64,000 nucleotides of DNA from Aurelia coerulea (Eukaryota > Cnidaria > Scyphozoa > Semaeostomeae > Ulmaridae). This document shows positions 35,192 through 45,979 of the stretch, piece by piece. Under the pieces are notes generated by a model, which saw only the letters and a program-made list of their open reading frames with translations, was not told the origin of the DNA and did no database searches. Position 1 is the stretch's first letter; each line of letters opens with the position of its first letter. The translations under genes were made by a program, and so were the position numbers. The stretch is from positions 6,905,501 to 6,969,500 of the forward strand of contig CM076961.1 in NCBI GenBank assembly GCA_039566865.1, read 5' to 3'.

Positions 35192-38100
35192 CCGGATGAG
35201 TCAGAAAAAAGAATCCCCGTTTGAAAGGTCACGGCTTCCTGGATATCAAGACAATGATATCGGCAAATGTATAGTTTAATGGTAGAAACGTTGTATACTG
35301 AAATTATCTTAACCGAACCGACCAGTTTTGTGAATAAAATTTAGGGTCAATTGGAGTATATCTTTATTAATGTCATCTGAAAGGTCTTTATCGCCATACA
35401 ATAAGAGTTGTATCAGAGCGTTGTTTGAAAAGCTGTTGATTTGGGCAAATGGTCGTAGTAAATTTGAAACTCCAGCGAGAAGATCTCGTCGTAAGATATC
35501 AAATGACGGACAAAGCAACAAAAAGTGTTCCGTATCCTCAATGCCATCGTTTGTTGGACACATTGGGTTCACGGTATCCCTGAAATTATGCTTGAATTTG
35601 TGAAAATTGAATCTACTGAGACCGACTCTTATTTGGGAAAGATACGATAAACCTATTGGGTCATGAATCCCAAAGACAGATTTTGCAGGGGGGCGAATTA
35701 ACGATAGAAGCTTTGTCTTAAACACAGCTACAGAAGGTGACAGTCTGATTTCAGGGTCGAGTTTATTCCATTCAGATATGCAGTTGGGATAAAAGCTAGA
35801 TTGAAATTTTTCTGTCCTTGCCCTTGGTCGCCCAATAACATCCTGGTTGCGAAGAGAGTAGTTTGACTGATGGAGCGGTGGGATTGGCTCCTTTGTATAG
35901 AGGGGGGGGGGGGGGAGATTGTTTAAAATCTTATAGAAAAGAATAAGGCGTCTACTCCACCTTCGGGAACTTAGTGACTCCCAACCAAGCTCTGCATACA
36001 GTTTTTCTCGTGATGTTCCCCTCCATGTTCCAGATACAGCAAGGGCAGCAGAATACTGAACAGATTCTAATTTTTCCATTAAATTTGGCAGAAAGATGTT
36101 TTGACTGAATTCACATACTTTAGCTGGAATATGATAAATAACATCCCCGTAGTCCAGATGGGGTCGCACATAAAGCTTATACAGTTCATTTAGGGTATGC
36201 CTAGGTAGATATTTGGAGAAATATTTTAGCAGACCAATGCCCTTTCTCGTTTTGGAGATGGCAGATTTGATGTGAGCCGAAAAAGAAAGCTTCGTGTCCA
36301 AGATAATACCTAGATGTTTATGTTCATCAACTTTTTTCACGGGTATGTTGTTAAAGAGGATCACTTGATGGTCTATTTCGTTTCTTTTCCTTGAAAATAA
36401 TACTTCAACTGCTTGCTTTTGTGGATCGGGATTAAATGACATCCTCCAATCTTGCGCCCATTGTCTTATCACATCCAAGTCGTGGTTCATATGATTTGCA
36501 GCTTCATTTGGTTCTCGGGCAACCGTAAACAAGGACGTGTCATCAGCAAAAAGTTTAACATTACATTTCAGGTCTGCAGTGAGATCATTTATGTAAACAA
36601 GAAAAAACAGTGGTCCTAAAATAGAACCTTGGGGCACTCCTGCCAAAATATCTCCCCAATTAGAACACTGTCCATTGAGGACAGTTCGCTGTTTACGGCC
36701 ATCAAGAAAACTTTGGATGAGAGAGAGAAGTTGTCCTGAGACACCACATCGTTTTAATTTATAAATAAGACCCTCATGCCAAACCCTATCAAATGCTTTC
36801 GAAATGTCAAGATACACCGAACGAACGTCAAGAGGGGGATTACAGTCGAATGCTTTAAAGATTGTGTGCGTTATGGGAATTAATTGGTTGACTGTTGAGT
36901 CCCCGGGACGAAAACCGGATTGATTGGGGTTAAGTAAATCACACGAAACAAGATGTGAGTACAAGGAGTCGTACACAAGTTTTTCCAGCATCTTCCCAAA
37001 AATTGGTAAAAGAGAAATAGGACGGTAGTTACTCTTCAGGTTTTTTTCATTTTTCTTATGAACCGGGACTACGTTTGCACGCTTCCATATTTCGGGAAAT
37101 ACACCATGTCTCAAACAGTTCGTGAATATTATCTTGAGAGGAGTAACTAATGAGGCGTCGCTTAGTTTTATCATTCTTATAGAAATTTCATCCCAGCCAT
37201 GCGCTTTGTTGGGATTGAGTGATCGTATAATGTTTAGTATCTTTTCTTCAGAGATGACAAAGTCACTGATCAGGGTAGAACTTCCCTGGGTGTCATGTGG
37301 AATTTCACTGCCTGTGTCAATTGTTGTACATTGGAGTATGAAATAATCATTAAAGATCTGTGCTTTCTCAGTAAAATCCGTTACGAACAACCCATTCTCT
37401 AGAAGGGGTGGTATTATCGGAATCTTCGCCTTGTTAAGAAGAGTATTGATTAACGTCCAGTAGGTTTTGCCAGATGTCCCAGGATTTGCTAAAGACTGCC
37501 CTGCCTTACGGAGGTAATTTTTTTTGGCATCCTCAATCATTTTTGCACCATCAGATATCATCTTTTGTATTCCTTCAAGCTTGTTGTCTGGTTGGCCGTT
37601 CCTCACGAAGTTCTTATAAGCATGATTCTTTTTCCTTAAAAATTTTTTAACAGTTTGCGTTATCCAGGGTGCTTGACGAGGTCTAATCGTTTTAATTTGG
37701 TTTGGAATATAGTTAGAGTAAATGTTCAATAGGACTTCATTGAGTAATTTAACTTGCTCATTAGGGCATGGGATTTTGTCGAGATGCTCATGAGAAACGT
37801 TCAAATCTACTATAAAATTTACCTGACTGAAATCGGCCACTCCATTCTGAAATTATGAGGGATATTCTCTAGAAAGCCTCTTCAAAAAACCTTCAAAACG
37901 TGCCCAAAATCATGAACAGATTTCCCTAACATTTCTGCCTTAACATGGCCTTACAGCAATAACTTGTGAACGCTTTAGCACGTGCTATCCTCTTGGGAGG
38001 ATGAACAAGTCCTCCCCCTGGTATTCATGACTTATTTTGGGGGATTCCATTCTCCCAAGAGGACAAAATACATGAATTTATGTGAGTGTCATCAATTTTA

Positions 38101-38330
38101 GGAAGGGAAATGTGCTCGTTGTTATCATTCGTTTTTGCAGGTTTTTTGAAGGGGCTTTCTGCAGAAAATCACCCATATCCACGGGAAAGAATGGCCAATT
38201 AAGGCCTGGTAAATTACTGAACCTAATTGAGCATATTGGCAATAAAACATGACATTTTTCAATATCACTGCTTTGATATTCATGGAGCAGTGGCCTCCCA
38301 AGCGGGGATCCTTTTTTCTGACTCACCCGG
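35192..38330. mobile_element. Family F MITE interrupted by a LINE
   Basis: The left end CCGGATGAGTCAGAAAAAAG and the right end CTTTTTTCTGACTCACCCGG (one mismatch to the complement) are flanked by TA (35190-35191, 38331-38332). The inverse similarity continues for about 75 bp. Removing the LINE at 35308-37846 leaves about 600 bp, close to the 627-bp family member at 23773-24399. The right part also contains an internal hairpin (TCCTCTTGGGAGGA near 37990; its complement near 38060). Confidence 0.78.
35308..37846 (-). pseudogene. LINE ORF2 (CR1/Jockey-like), long open frame, truncated at both ends
   Basis: An uninterrupted 843-codon frame (35309-37840) encodes a reverse transcriptase. In order: NYRPISLLPIFGK (palm start), YLDISKAFDRVW (first catalytic Asp), GVPQGSILGPLFF, LFADDTSLF (catalytic Asp pair) and HLGIILDTK. 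The C-terminal module has CPTNDGIEDTEHFLLLC, a CHC-type pattern. No endonuclease and no ATG are present at the start, so the 5' part is missing. The 3' UTR seen in the copy at 28345 is also missing: homology stops about 14 bp after the stop codon. CTGAAATTAT occurs on both sides (35298-35307, 37847-37856). Confidence 0.9.
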
Positions 38331-38332
38331 TA

Positions 38333-38434
38333 TAGGATATTGACAAAAGATTGAATCAAAAATATTTGAAATTGGTCCAGTGTTTGATTTATCGTGGCCT
38401 GTCGGAAGTGGGAACTTTTTTCTGGCTCACCGGG
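38333..38434. mobile_element. Family F MITE, right end only
   Basis: It ends GGAAGTGGGAACTTTTTTCT and GGCTCACCGGG followed by TA, like the right end at 24399. It directly abuts the interrupted element at 38330; no left end was found. Confidence 0.6.
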
Positions 38435-38720
38435 TAGGTTTAATATATTGTATATTTCAATTTAAATTTGTTTTGGAGGGCTTCTGGAAATTAGCATTTG
38501 CTGATGGGCAATCCTCCCCAAATGAATTAAATGAATTAAATTAATCAAATTAATTAAATGGAATAAATGAATGAAAAAACTTGATTGAGATGTACCTAAC
38601 TACTAAATGCTACGTGCAAAACGTACACTGTCGTCTATTCTAACTAAGACTGCTTGAATGACGCAGATATCTTTCTGCAAATCTTGATAATCAAGAAAAG
38701 AGCAAAATTAAAATACTTAC

Positions 38721-38746
38721 AGAATCTTGATACATTTTCTCTGAGG
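38721..38746 (-). CDS. GRAMD4: GRAMD4 exon 4 (26-bp microexon)
   Basis: TTTTTTTTTAG precedes and GTAAGT follows 26 bp that complete an alanine codon and add SEKMYQDS. The phase matches exon 3 before it and exon 5 after it. The sequence leads into the first hydrophobic segment, as vertebrate SDWYSVYTS does. A fragment this short cannot be proved from homology; the splice sites and phase are the evidence. Confidence 0.65.
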
Positions 38747-39352
38747 CTAAAAAAAAGTAAATGTGATAAGAAAGAAGGCGACGAAAATGATGATTAGGGC
38801 CATCTCAGCAGATATGTTGACAAATATGACAAATGCAGTAGACCATTTCTATTTGCTTAAGATATAATAATTCACAATTCTAGCTGGTTAATGAGACTAG
38901 GCCATGTTGAATAAGGAATAAAATTGGCAACTAATAAAAAGTTGACGTATTCAGTTGACTAATTCATATTGTAATAGGATACTTTAAGACGAGATAGTCC
39001 CATCCTCAGCTAAGAAAACACGTGTGAGAATTGCAAGAAGTTTATGTGAATTTAATCTGATAATTATTCATATTTCACATTGATAAAATCAAATTTAGCA
39101 TCGACATGAAAAAGCAAAATGATCTCACATCACACTCTGGTCGCTATGCGATAGATGTAATGCACGCAAACTTTTGGCAAATACGATGGCGAACGCTCTT
39201 GATACATTCGTTGGCATGCCTACTATTCCAGTCGCTTCATTATTATTAAAAATTTATAAATCAATCTTGATACTTCAATGATGTAGCACCCTTGCTGTAC
39301 TCAACTATGCAAGCTCTGGACTAGAACTAGAAAAAGGCACGGATATCAAGTA

Positions 39353-40290
39353 GGGTGTCGGCGGTGGTTATCGGACGCTTCAGGAAAACCATATAATTTC
39401 ATGAGAACAATTAATCCCAGTCAAACATCAAAATTACCAGATGAATGAACATATACTTGGGCATATTTTCCCAATTTTGTTGGTTTTCTACTTTGCCTGC
39501 TTTTCTTTGGCAACGATGTTTTTGAGACTGACCTTGGTGGTGCTCTTCGGACAGTGGCTGTTGTGCTCGGACAGTAGGTTCACAGTACTAGTTAGGTAGC
39601 AGCAAGGGGAGGGGGTAGTACCACCAAACGAGGTAATTTATGAGACCAAGTGATTTGGTCAATTCGGGGCGTAGAATTCGAATTTCGATGTTCTTTTTAT
39701 GGGGGAGGGGCCGTTTTTGAGATATGGGGGTAAATTCATGAAAGCAATCGAAAAATTGGGAGATGCGTGAGAAAACTATTTTCTTTATCTCGTTACAACT
39801 TTCGATTGCTCTACGTACAGGCATTTGTGAAGAAATAGTAAAATCAAAATCACATTTCAAATCTTAACTCTATTCATGCTCCCAAACAACTGACCAATAT
39901 GACTTCCGAAAACCTTTTCAGACTATTCGATATGGCATCCGCTGCCCTCCCTTCAGCACAACTGTTTTAAGTCATGGGCATAATCATATGTGTTATTCAC
40001 ATGATAGACAAAACATTTCTTTGAGTGATTTCGGCAACGGATTCAGAGTTTGAGTTTAGGTGTGATGTTAACAACGACAACTTCTACACTGCCAAGCACA
40101 ACGAAAGCAACTGGTTTTAGCGTGTTTCACATTTAAGAACGCCTTTCCTAAAGATATTTAGTATCGATAATGTTAGCTTTCAGTACCAAGAGGTATACTC
40201 TTTGAGGGATTTATACTTTTCTGTTGGTTTTTGCGAGTTTTTCGCAAGTGTCCGATTACCACTGCCGTCCGATTACCACCGCCAACACCC
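39353..40290. mobile_element. 938-bp Tc1/mariner-type MITE (GGGTGTCGG ends)
   Basis: The left end GGGTGTCGGCGGTGGTTATC and the right end GATTACCACCGCCAACACCC are inverse repeats of about 28 bp flanked by TA (39351-39352, 40291-40292). GTCCGATTACCACTGCC is repeated just inside the right end. A related block (GATTACCACCGCCGG) occurs near 50613. Confidence 0.65.
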
Positions 40291-40292
40291 TA

Positions 40293-40989
40293 CTGTAGGT
40301 TCTTACGTCTTTACAGCAAGTGCGTCATCCTCTTCTTCAACTTCAGTATCACCAACCTCATCATCGAGAAAATCGGAAATTCGATCATGAACCTTCAAAG
40401 AAATGATTGTTTTGACTGTATACCTCATTGGAATGTTTCCGATAAACACAAATAATCTGACCATTTTCTTGGTCAATAATTGTAAAATAGTTTCTATTTC
40501 CCTTGACCTTGATGTATTTCTCAACTCAAAGAACTTCTCACATCCTTTATTTTCAATGTTCCAACAAAGAATAAACTTCTATCAAAATTCCGGTTGCTGG
40601 AAATGTAACTGTCGAGAGGACGCTGCACGGTAACCAACAAACGAAGTTACCGAAAGAACTTAGCAATTGATTTTGAAATAAACAAGTCCTTATGCCCCTG
40701 GGCGGGGATACTTAGAATAAACTTAGCTATCCTAGGTAATGGGGCTGTGCTGCACAAAAGAGTCAATTTCTTGGGAAAACAGATGGGGAAAATAACGATA
40801 TATTGTGCTAACTAACCTTTAACACTTCGATAAAAATCTCCGTCAGGAAATCAACGAATATGGAGTATATGTTTTAGATTGTTGTATGAAGATGAAGAAG
40901 GAGAAGAAGAACGGACATGGAGAAGAAGAACGGACATGGAAACTCTTTTGGACTGTAGACTGTAATTAGTTGTACATATGATTTTAAAG
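40293..40989. other. Unassigned part of GRAMD4 intron 3
   Basis: The only structure noted is a short tandem duplication of GAGAAGAAGAACGGACATG at about 40901-40939. Confidence 0.4.
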
Positions 40990-41376
40990 GACTCTTTATA
41001 TATAACTGGGTGTGTCAGAAGGAGCTGTCCTCTTCTGGCGGGCCATGGGGGTCGTGCGCCTGGGCGGTTTTGGGGGTCTGTTGCTTGGTCTTTGGCAGGG
41101 GTCCTAAGTTGGATGCCAGTTGGTGGTATCTGATTCGGGATCTTGGTTGGAGATTGGGTTGTGGGCCTTCGGGGCTGGTCTGGTGCGCGATTTGTCGTGG
41201 GCTGTCGGGAGTGGATGGTTCTTTTTGGTGCACCCAGTTCAGCATAATTTTAACAAATATTTTCTACAGATTGTATTTTAATTTGATTTTGTATACCTTT
41301 TCGTTGTGTCCCCAATTAGCTTGTAAGCTAAAGATTTCGACACATTAACAAAGATATTGATTGACTGATTGATTGA
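40990..41376 (+). repeat. Probable LINE 3' end with TTGA tail
   Basis: A GC-rich block (41020-41240) is followed by CCCCAATTAGCTTGTAAGCT and a tail of ATTGATTGACTGATTGATTG. That layout is typical of CR1/L2-like LINE 3' ends. No coding similarity remains, so this call is tentative. Confidence 0.4.
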
Positions 41377-42975
41377 TGCGTATATATTTGGAAAACTTGC
41401 TCTAAATGTGGCTACGATATGTGTCTGTCAATATAACTGGTGGTATGATATAAAGTGAACGATGAAGAAGAGGGACAACATCCAAATAATTGGTGGTATA
41501 TATTTTCTTACGATTTTATTTACTTACGAAATTCCAAACTTTGATCTTGATAGTAGTCAGTCTTGATATGCTTTCAACTGTTGGAATCTTTTCTATATTT
41601 TCTTTAAAATAAAGTTTGAAACAATTATTACAGATTTTAAAACATCTTCCTGATAAAGGACTTTTTAAGTGGCCTATTACAACATATAGCCGTGTAGAGT
41701 GTTGAGTAATGGCGTCTGGATGTCCTAAAATTCGCAGCAGGGGTACCCAGGAGGTGAGGGAGGGAGCATAATATGTTGGGACTACGGGTATGTACCACCC
41801 ATATGGGTGGATTTTCGGGAAACACGTCTCTAAAAAAGGATCCCTTTACGCTGGATTTTAAATACGCATGGGTAGGTTTGGCTGAAATCGGCAAAACGTT
41901 GCTAAAATGGGTAGTTTTCTGCCAAAAATTCGTCATAAAATTGGGTACTTAGGCCAAATTTTGGCAATTAGAAGTGGGCAGCTTTCTGAAAACAGGGCGG
42001 CAGACCCCCGTCCATCCATAAGCCATGTACTCCCATCCCATGGGCTGGGATACATGGAGGATAAAACAGGTACCACAAAGAGACGCGAGTAAGCGGATAA
42101 TGTATCTTCTTTTTATTCATTCACTTCAATAATAATCCACGCCTCCGATATCCTAAGAACTGTATTGAATTTAGGAAATATGTCTCCTTAACAATTAATC
42201 CAGTGAAAACTGGAAAGTTAGGCTATTTTGTAAGAAAGCTAACACCTCTCTTTTGAACTTGTCATGACCTCTGTTTCTAAACAAGCTCATTCCAATCTCA
42301 TTACAGCTGAAGAAACAGCAGTAGAAATCTGAGTGCAGCTGGCAATATATTGATTTTTGATGCATCTGGTAAACATTTTGTTTTTAAGACTTTGCATAAA
42401 ATTTAGCTGATTAACCAAATGCAAGAAATACAGCATTTTAATGTTGAGGTTTTAACTCTATCAAAACAAAATACCATGATTCACGATTGGTGATCGAAAT
42501 GGGCAAGTAACTGATCAGATAGGGTAATCCTGCCTAGTTAAATATTGTGATTTGAATACGGAAATACAACAAAAGTGCTATAATTAATTAGTGGCTATCT
42601 TCCTTCGTTTTGGGTCAATTCTTTCGAATAATTTATATGGATGTAAACTTTACTATATCATGACAGACGAGGAAATGCTTTGAAATGAAAGTTCGAAATC
42701 TTTGAAGGTAAAACGACTGTGAGAAATTGATTACAAGGGAAGCACATGTTATGAAGCACCCCATGGGTTTCATAGAACACTCGGCATTTTTAAACTGAGA
42801 ACATGGAAACATTGGCGAAAATAGTCTGGAAATGAGGGGGAATTAATGGAACATTTTATTTCCAGGGAGCAAATTGGTGAATTTTCTAATTTCTTAAAAG
42901 GAATAACGGAACGAACAGAAAATTAACTAGGGAACAAGGGAACACGGATACCCCCTGGAACATCCTCTGTTATAC
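41377..42975. other. Unassigned part of GRAMD4 intron 3
   Basis: Low-complexity AT-rich DNA. A short palindrome (CCATGTACTCCCATCC and its near-complement) lies at 42023-42057. No gene or repeat family was recognised. Confidence 0.4.
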
Positions 42976-43190
42976 CTTTTGGAGCAACACTGCTTTCCAG
43001 CGCAGCTGAATTTCTCTTGCCAGGAATTGTTCCAGCGAATGCCAAGCTGTTAACAGATGCAATACCAGAAGCAAGCAACACATTTTCAGGATAAACAGTA
43101 TTATCAGCTACAACCGATAAATCTTCCCAAGCATCATGAGCAGTCTCAATATTTGCTCTTCTTTCAGGGGTTCCCTTCTTGTCTTTGACG
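42976..43190 (-). CDS. GRAMD4: GRAMD4 exon 3
   Basis: 215 bp with acceptor CTTTATTTCAG and donor GTATAA. It completes a serine codon from exon 2, stays open for 71 codons (VKDKKGTPERRANIETA, then HDAWEDLSVVADN) and ends one base into an alanine codon. It lies between the coiled coil and the first hydrophobic segment, where GRAMD4 proteins diverge. I see no clear residue match to vertebrates, so support is splice sites, phase and the open frame. Confidence 0.72.
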
Positions 43191-43799
43191 CTGAAATAAA
43201 GGGAAACGCTTACTTTCGCTCTGGCAAAGCTATGGAAAATATCTAGTGCGTGTGACGAGAAGATCACTTGAAAGATTGACTGAATTGACTAAATTGAAAA
43301 AAAAAACACTGAATAGCAATAAATTTTCAATAATATTCAGTTGATTATATAATTATATATTTAGACCAATCAGCCAAGAAAATGTGTTCCCACTTATTTA
43401 TCGTTCATCCTTGAATACTATATACTGTATGTCAGATTCTATTTTGTCTAACCATGCCAAGCCTTCTCTCTGCATTCTCTCATTCCAAACTTTGTCAAAT
43501 TAGGTAACAAACCAACAACTAGCACAGCAAATGCAAAGCAGTAAGACAGGGTCATTCTCTTGGAGCTCAAACTACTTGCGGTTGGATTTTTTTCATGAGT
43601 TCCACATCTTTGAATTTTGAGCAACAGGCTTGGTGATTTTATTTACAAACTGCTTTTATCTCTTCCATGAACTTTTTGGGTATTCTGTTTTTCAGGAAAA
43701 CATTGATAGAAAATTAATGCATGTAACTACAGAAATGAAAAATACTTTGGTCTAATTTGGACATTGTATAATACAGTACATTCCTGTTTGAATTCACGT
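43191..43799. other. Unassigned start of GRAMD4 intron 2
   Basis: AT-rich unique sequence; nothing recognised. Confidence 0.4.
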
Positions 43800-44715
43800 T
43801 ATTAAATCCTGTACAAAAATATGAGGCTCAACCTGACTCTGTTGATTCAACCAAACCACACCTTAAGATTGGTTCCGAGGATATCAAGTTGGTAAAGGAG
43901 GTCAAATACCTTGGTGTTCAGGTTGACCATCAACTTAAATGGACATCTCAATTGGCCCTAACAACTAATAAGATCTCTAGAGGTATTGGTGTGCTTCGTT
44001 ATGCCAAGCAGTACCTTCCTATTTCAACTGTCAAGACAATGTATAAGAGTTTAGTGGAGCCTTACTTTAGATATTGCTGCCCTGTCTGGGGAAATGCTGG
44101 GGTGACTGCCATTGAAAAATTGCAGAAACTTCAAAATCGGGCTGCAAAACTCGTCTCCAACAGTCCATTTGATGCTACTGCTTTACCAGTTATTCGGGCG
44201 CTTAAATGGCCAACTGTCAGGGAGCTTATTGATTTTGAAGCTCAGAAAATGGTCTTTAAATCCCTTAATGGTGACGTGCCTTCTTATATGAAAGACATGT
44301 TCACGAGAGTCAACAACTCTACCAGTCGTTCTCTTAGAAACGCCGAAGTCAATCTCAGGTTGCCATTATTAAAATCGGCAGGGGGGCAGAAATGTTTCGC
44401 GTACCGAGGCGCCAAGCTTTGGAACAGTCTTGGCCCTGAGATCCGAAATACTTCAACCCTGAGAGCGTTTAAAAAGACGGTGCATCCATGAATTTCTCAC
44501 CAATTCTTTTCTGTTTTCTTTTACTTATTTATGACAATTTGTAATTAGTTTAGGTTTAGGTTTAGGATTAGGTTTTATAGCAAATGTCGTTTTTATTGTA
44601 AATTAGTAGTTATTTGTAAGTTTTTAGCATGGCCCCCTGTAAATCAATTATCATTATTGAGGGGCTACCATGGGTAAAAAAGATAAAATGAATGAAATGA
44701 ATGAATGAAAATGAA
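43800..44715 (+). pseudogene. LINE 3' part (CR1/L2-like), 5'-truncated
   Basis: An open frame from about 43800 to 44491 encodes the post-catalytic part of a LINE ORF2: VKEVKYLGVQVDHQLKW, then YKSLVEPYFRYCCPVWG, LQNRAAKLV, and near the end AYRGAKLWNSLGPEIRN. The catalytic RT motifs are absent. The 3' UTR ends GGCCCCCTGT, TTGAGGGGCTACCATGGG and an ATGAATGA tail near 44683-44715. It lies in GRAMD4 intron 2, antisense to the gene. Confidence 0.85.
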
Positions 44716-44719
44716 CCTG

Positions 44720-45205
44720 GCCTTGTACACGTTGGCCAGAGCCGGATCATTCGAAGATCTAAAAACAATTTGAATCAACCTTTTCGAAAGAGTAAAACAG
44801 GGAAAAATGGTCTCTCCTTCCTAGGACTTAAAATCTGGATCAGTCTACACTCTGAACTAAAATCTTCCAACAAAGTTAACAGTTTTAAACATAAGACCAA
44901 GGGCACATTCTTTAAAGACCTACAAAATCAAGAAAACAGCCCCTATGTATATTACTAAAGTTATAATAGCTACAAACGTTTGTCACAAGAACTGCACATT
45001 TTCTTTCAATGACACCTCTGTAGGGACCAATATGGAAACAAGGTCGCACTGACCTTTTACTGCTATTCCTGCCATTTTAACCTGAGGGTGTTTTTCTATT
45101 AGATTTTGATTTATATATCTGTATATCGTACACATGTAATTAGATGTCTCTTTCTTTCTTCCAAATATTTTATAATACACTTAATTTTAATTTTGAAGGC
45201 AAATA

Positions 45206-45206
<1 letters not shown>
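44720..45206 (+). pseudogene. LINE 3' fragment, TACA-tail family, copy 1
   Basis: It begins inside the ORF2 C-terminus (FRKSKTGKNGLSFLGLKIW, then SFKHKTKGTFF, with a stop at 44958). It continues through a 3' UTR with GACCAATATGGAAACAAGGT and ends in a TACA tail. Copy 2 at 45980-47565 has the same 3' UTR and a short TACATACATACA tail. It abuts the preceding LINE tail almost directly. Confidence 0.8.
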
Positions 45207-45236
<30 letters not shown>

Positions 45237-45343
45237 CATACATACATACATACATACATACATACATACATACATACATACATACATACATACATACATA
45301 CATACATACATACATACATACATACATGCATACATACAAACAT
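45207..45343. repeat. (TACA)n microsatellite, about 34 units
   Basis: About 137 bp of nearly uninterrupted TACA repeats, with a single G interruption near 45328, sits exactly at the 3' end of the LINE fragment ending at 45206. It is read as an expanded LINE tail. Long open frames of repeating YIHT or MYVC here are artefacts. Confidence 0.95.
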
Positions 45344-45784
45344 AAGGTCAAGTTTTAGCCTTGTAGCGGGGATTATGACTTCGTCATGACCTCTGTCCTT
45401 ACCTTTGAAGAAAATTACAAGGCTATCAGTAAGATTCTAAATTACGACCAGTCTAACACAAGGTTCCACAAGGTTTAGATGAACCATGTGCTGCCCAAGG
45501 TCAAACTTCTTAGCATTTTTCGAGGCTAGAGCCAGGCTTTTCTAGGCTAGAACAAGCTTACAGGGTCATAACTACAAGGCTCGTAGATGGCTATTACCTG
45601 GCCTAATATTTTAGTCCAGGATAACTTATCACTTTTACCAAAATAACAGGTCAATCTGTTTGGGAAACCAGGTATGTATGGATGTATGCTAAAATTCGCC
45701 ACCAAATTAAATGTTTAGAATTGGTTAAAACAATATAAACTGGCTAAAATACAATTTACATAGCAACTTTAATAAATATAAGTT
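45344..45784. other. Unassigned part of GRAMD4 intron 2
   Basis: No gene was seen. GGCTAGA-type words recur loosely near 45520-45560. Confidence 0.35.
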
Positions 45785-45880
45785 AAAAAACACCCCTAAT
45801 CATAGCGGCAGTTATAGCAATAAAAGGTCGAGTTGTCCTTATTTCCATAATGGTGCCCTTAAAGGTGGCTGCAAAAAATA
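45785..45880 (-). repeat. LINE 3' UTR fragment, TACA-tail family, inverted
   Basis: Read on the minus strand, ACCATTATGGAAATAAGG and ACTCGACCTTTTATTGC match the 3' UTR of the LINE at 45980-47565 (near 47385-47435). It is a third, opposite-orientation piece of this family within 3 kb. Confidence 0.65.
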
Positions 45881-45979
45881 ATAAACAATAGATGTTAAGG
45901 AAATGTGGCTTTGAGTTTGTCTCGGATTTGTCTTGAATAATAAATTATAGAAAAAATTATAAATTTTTGAAAAAATTAT

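Noticed and set aside
42923..43267. 115-codon minus-strand frame considered as a single-exon gene
   Set aside because: It starts inside an intron; the conserved part is bounded by an acceptor and a donor and fits GRAMD4 phases, so it was annotated as exon 3.
44551..44580. TTTAGG repeats considered as interstitial telomere sequence
   Set aside because: Only about four imperfect copies in a LINE 3' UTR, and the expected cnidarian telomere unit is TTAGGG.
45106..45389. Frames encoding repeated YIHT and MYVC
   Set aside because: Translation of a TACA microsatellite.
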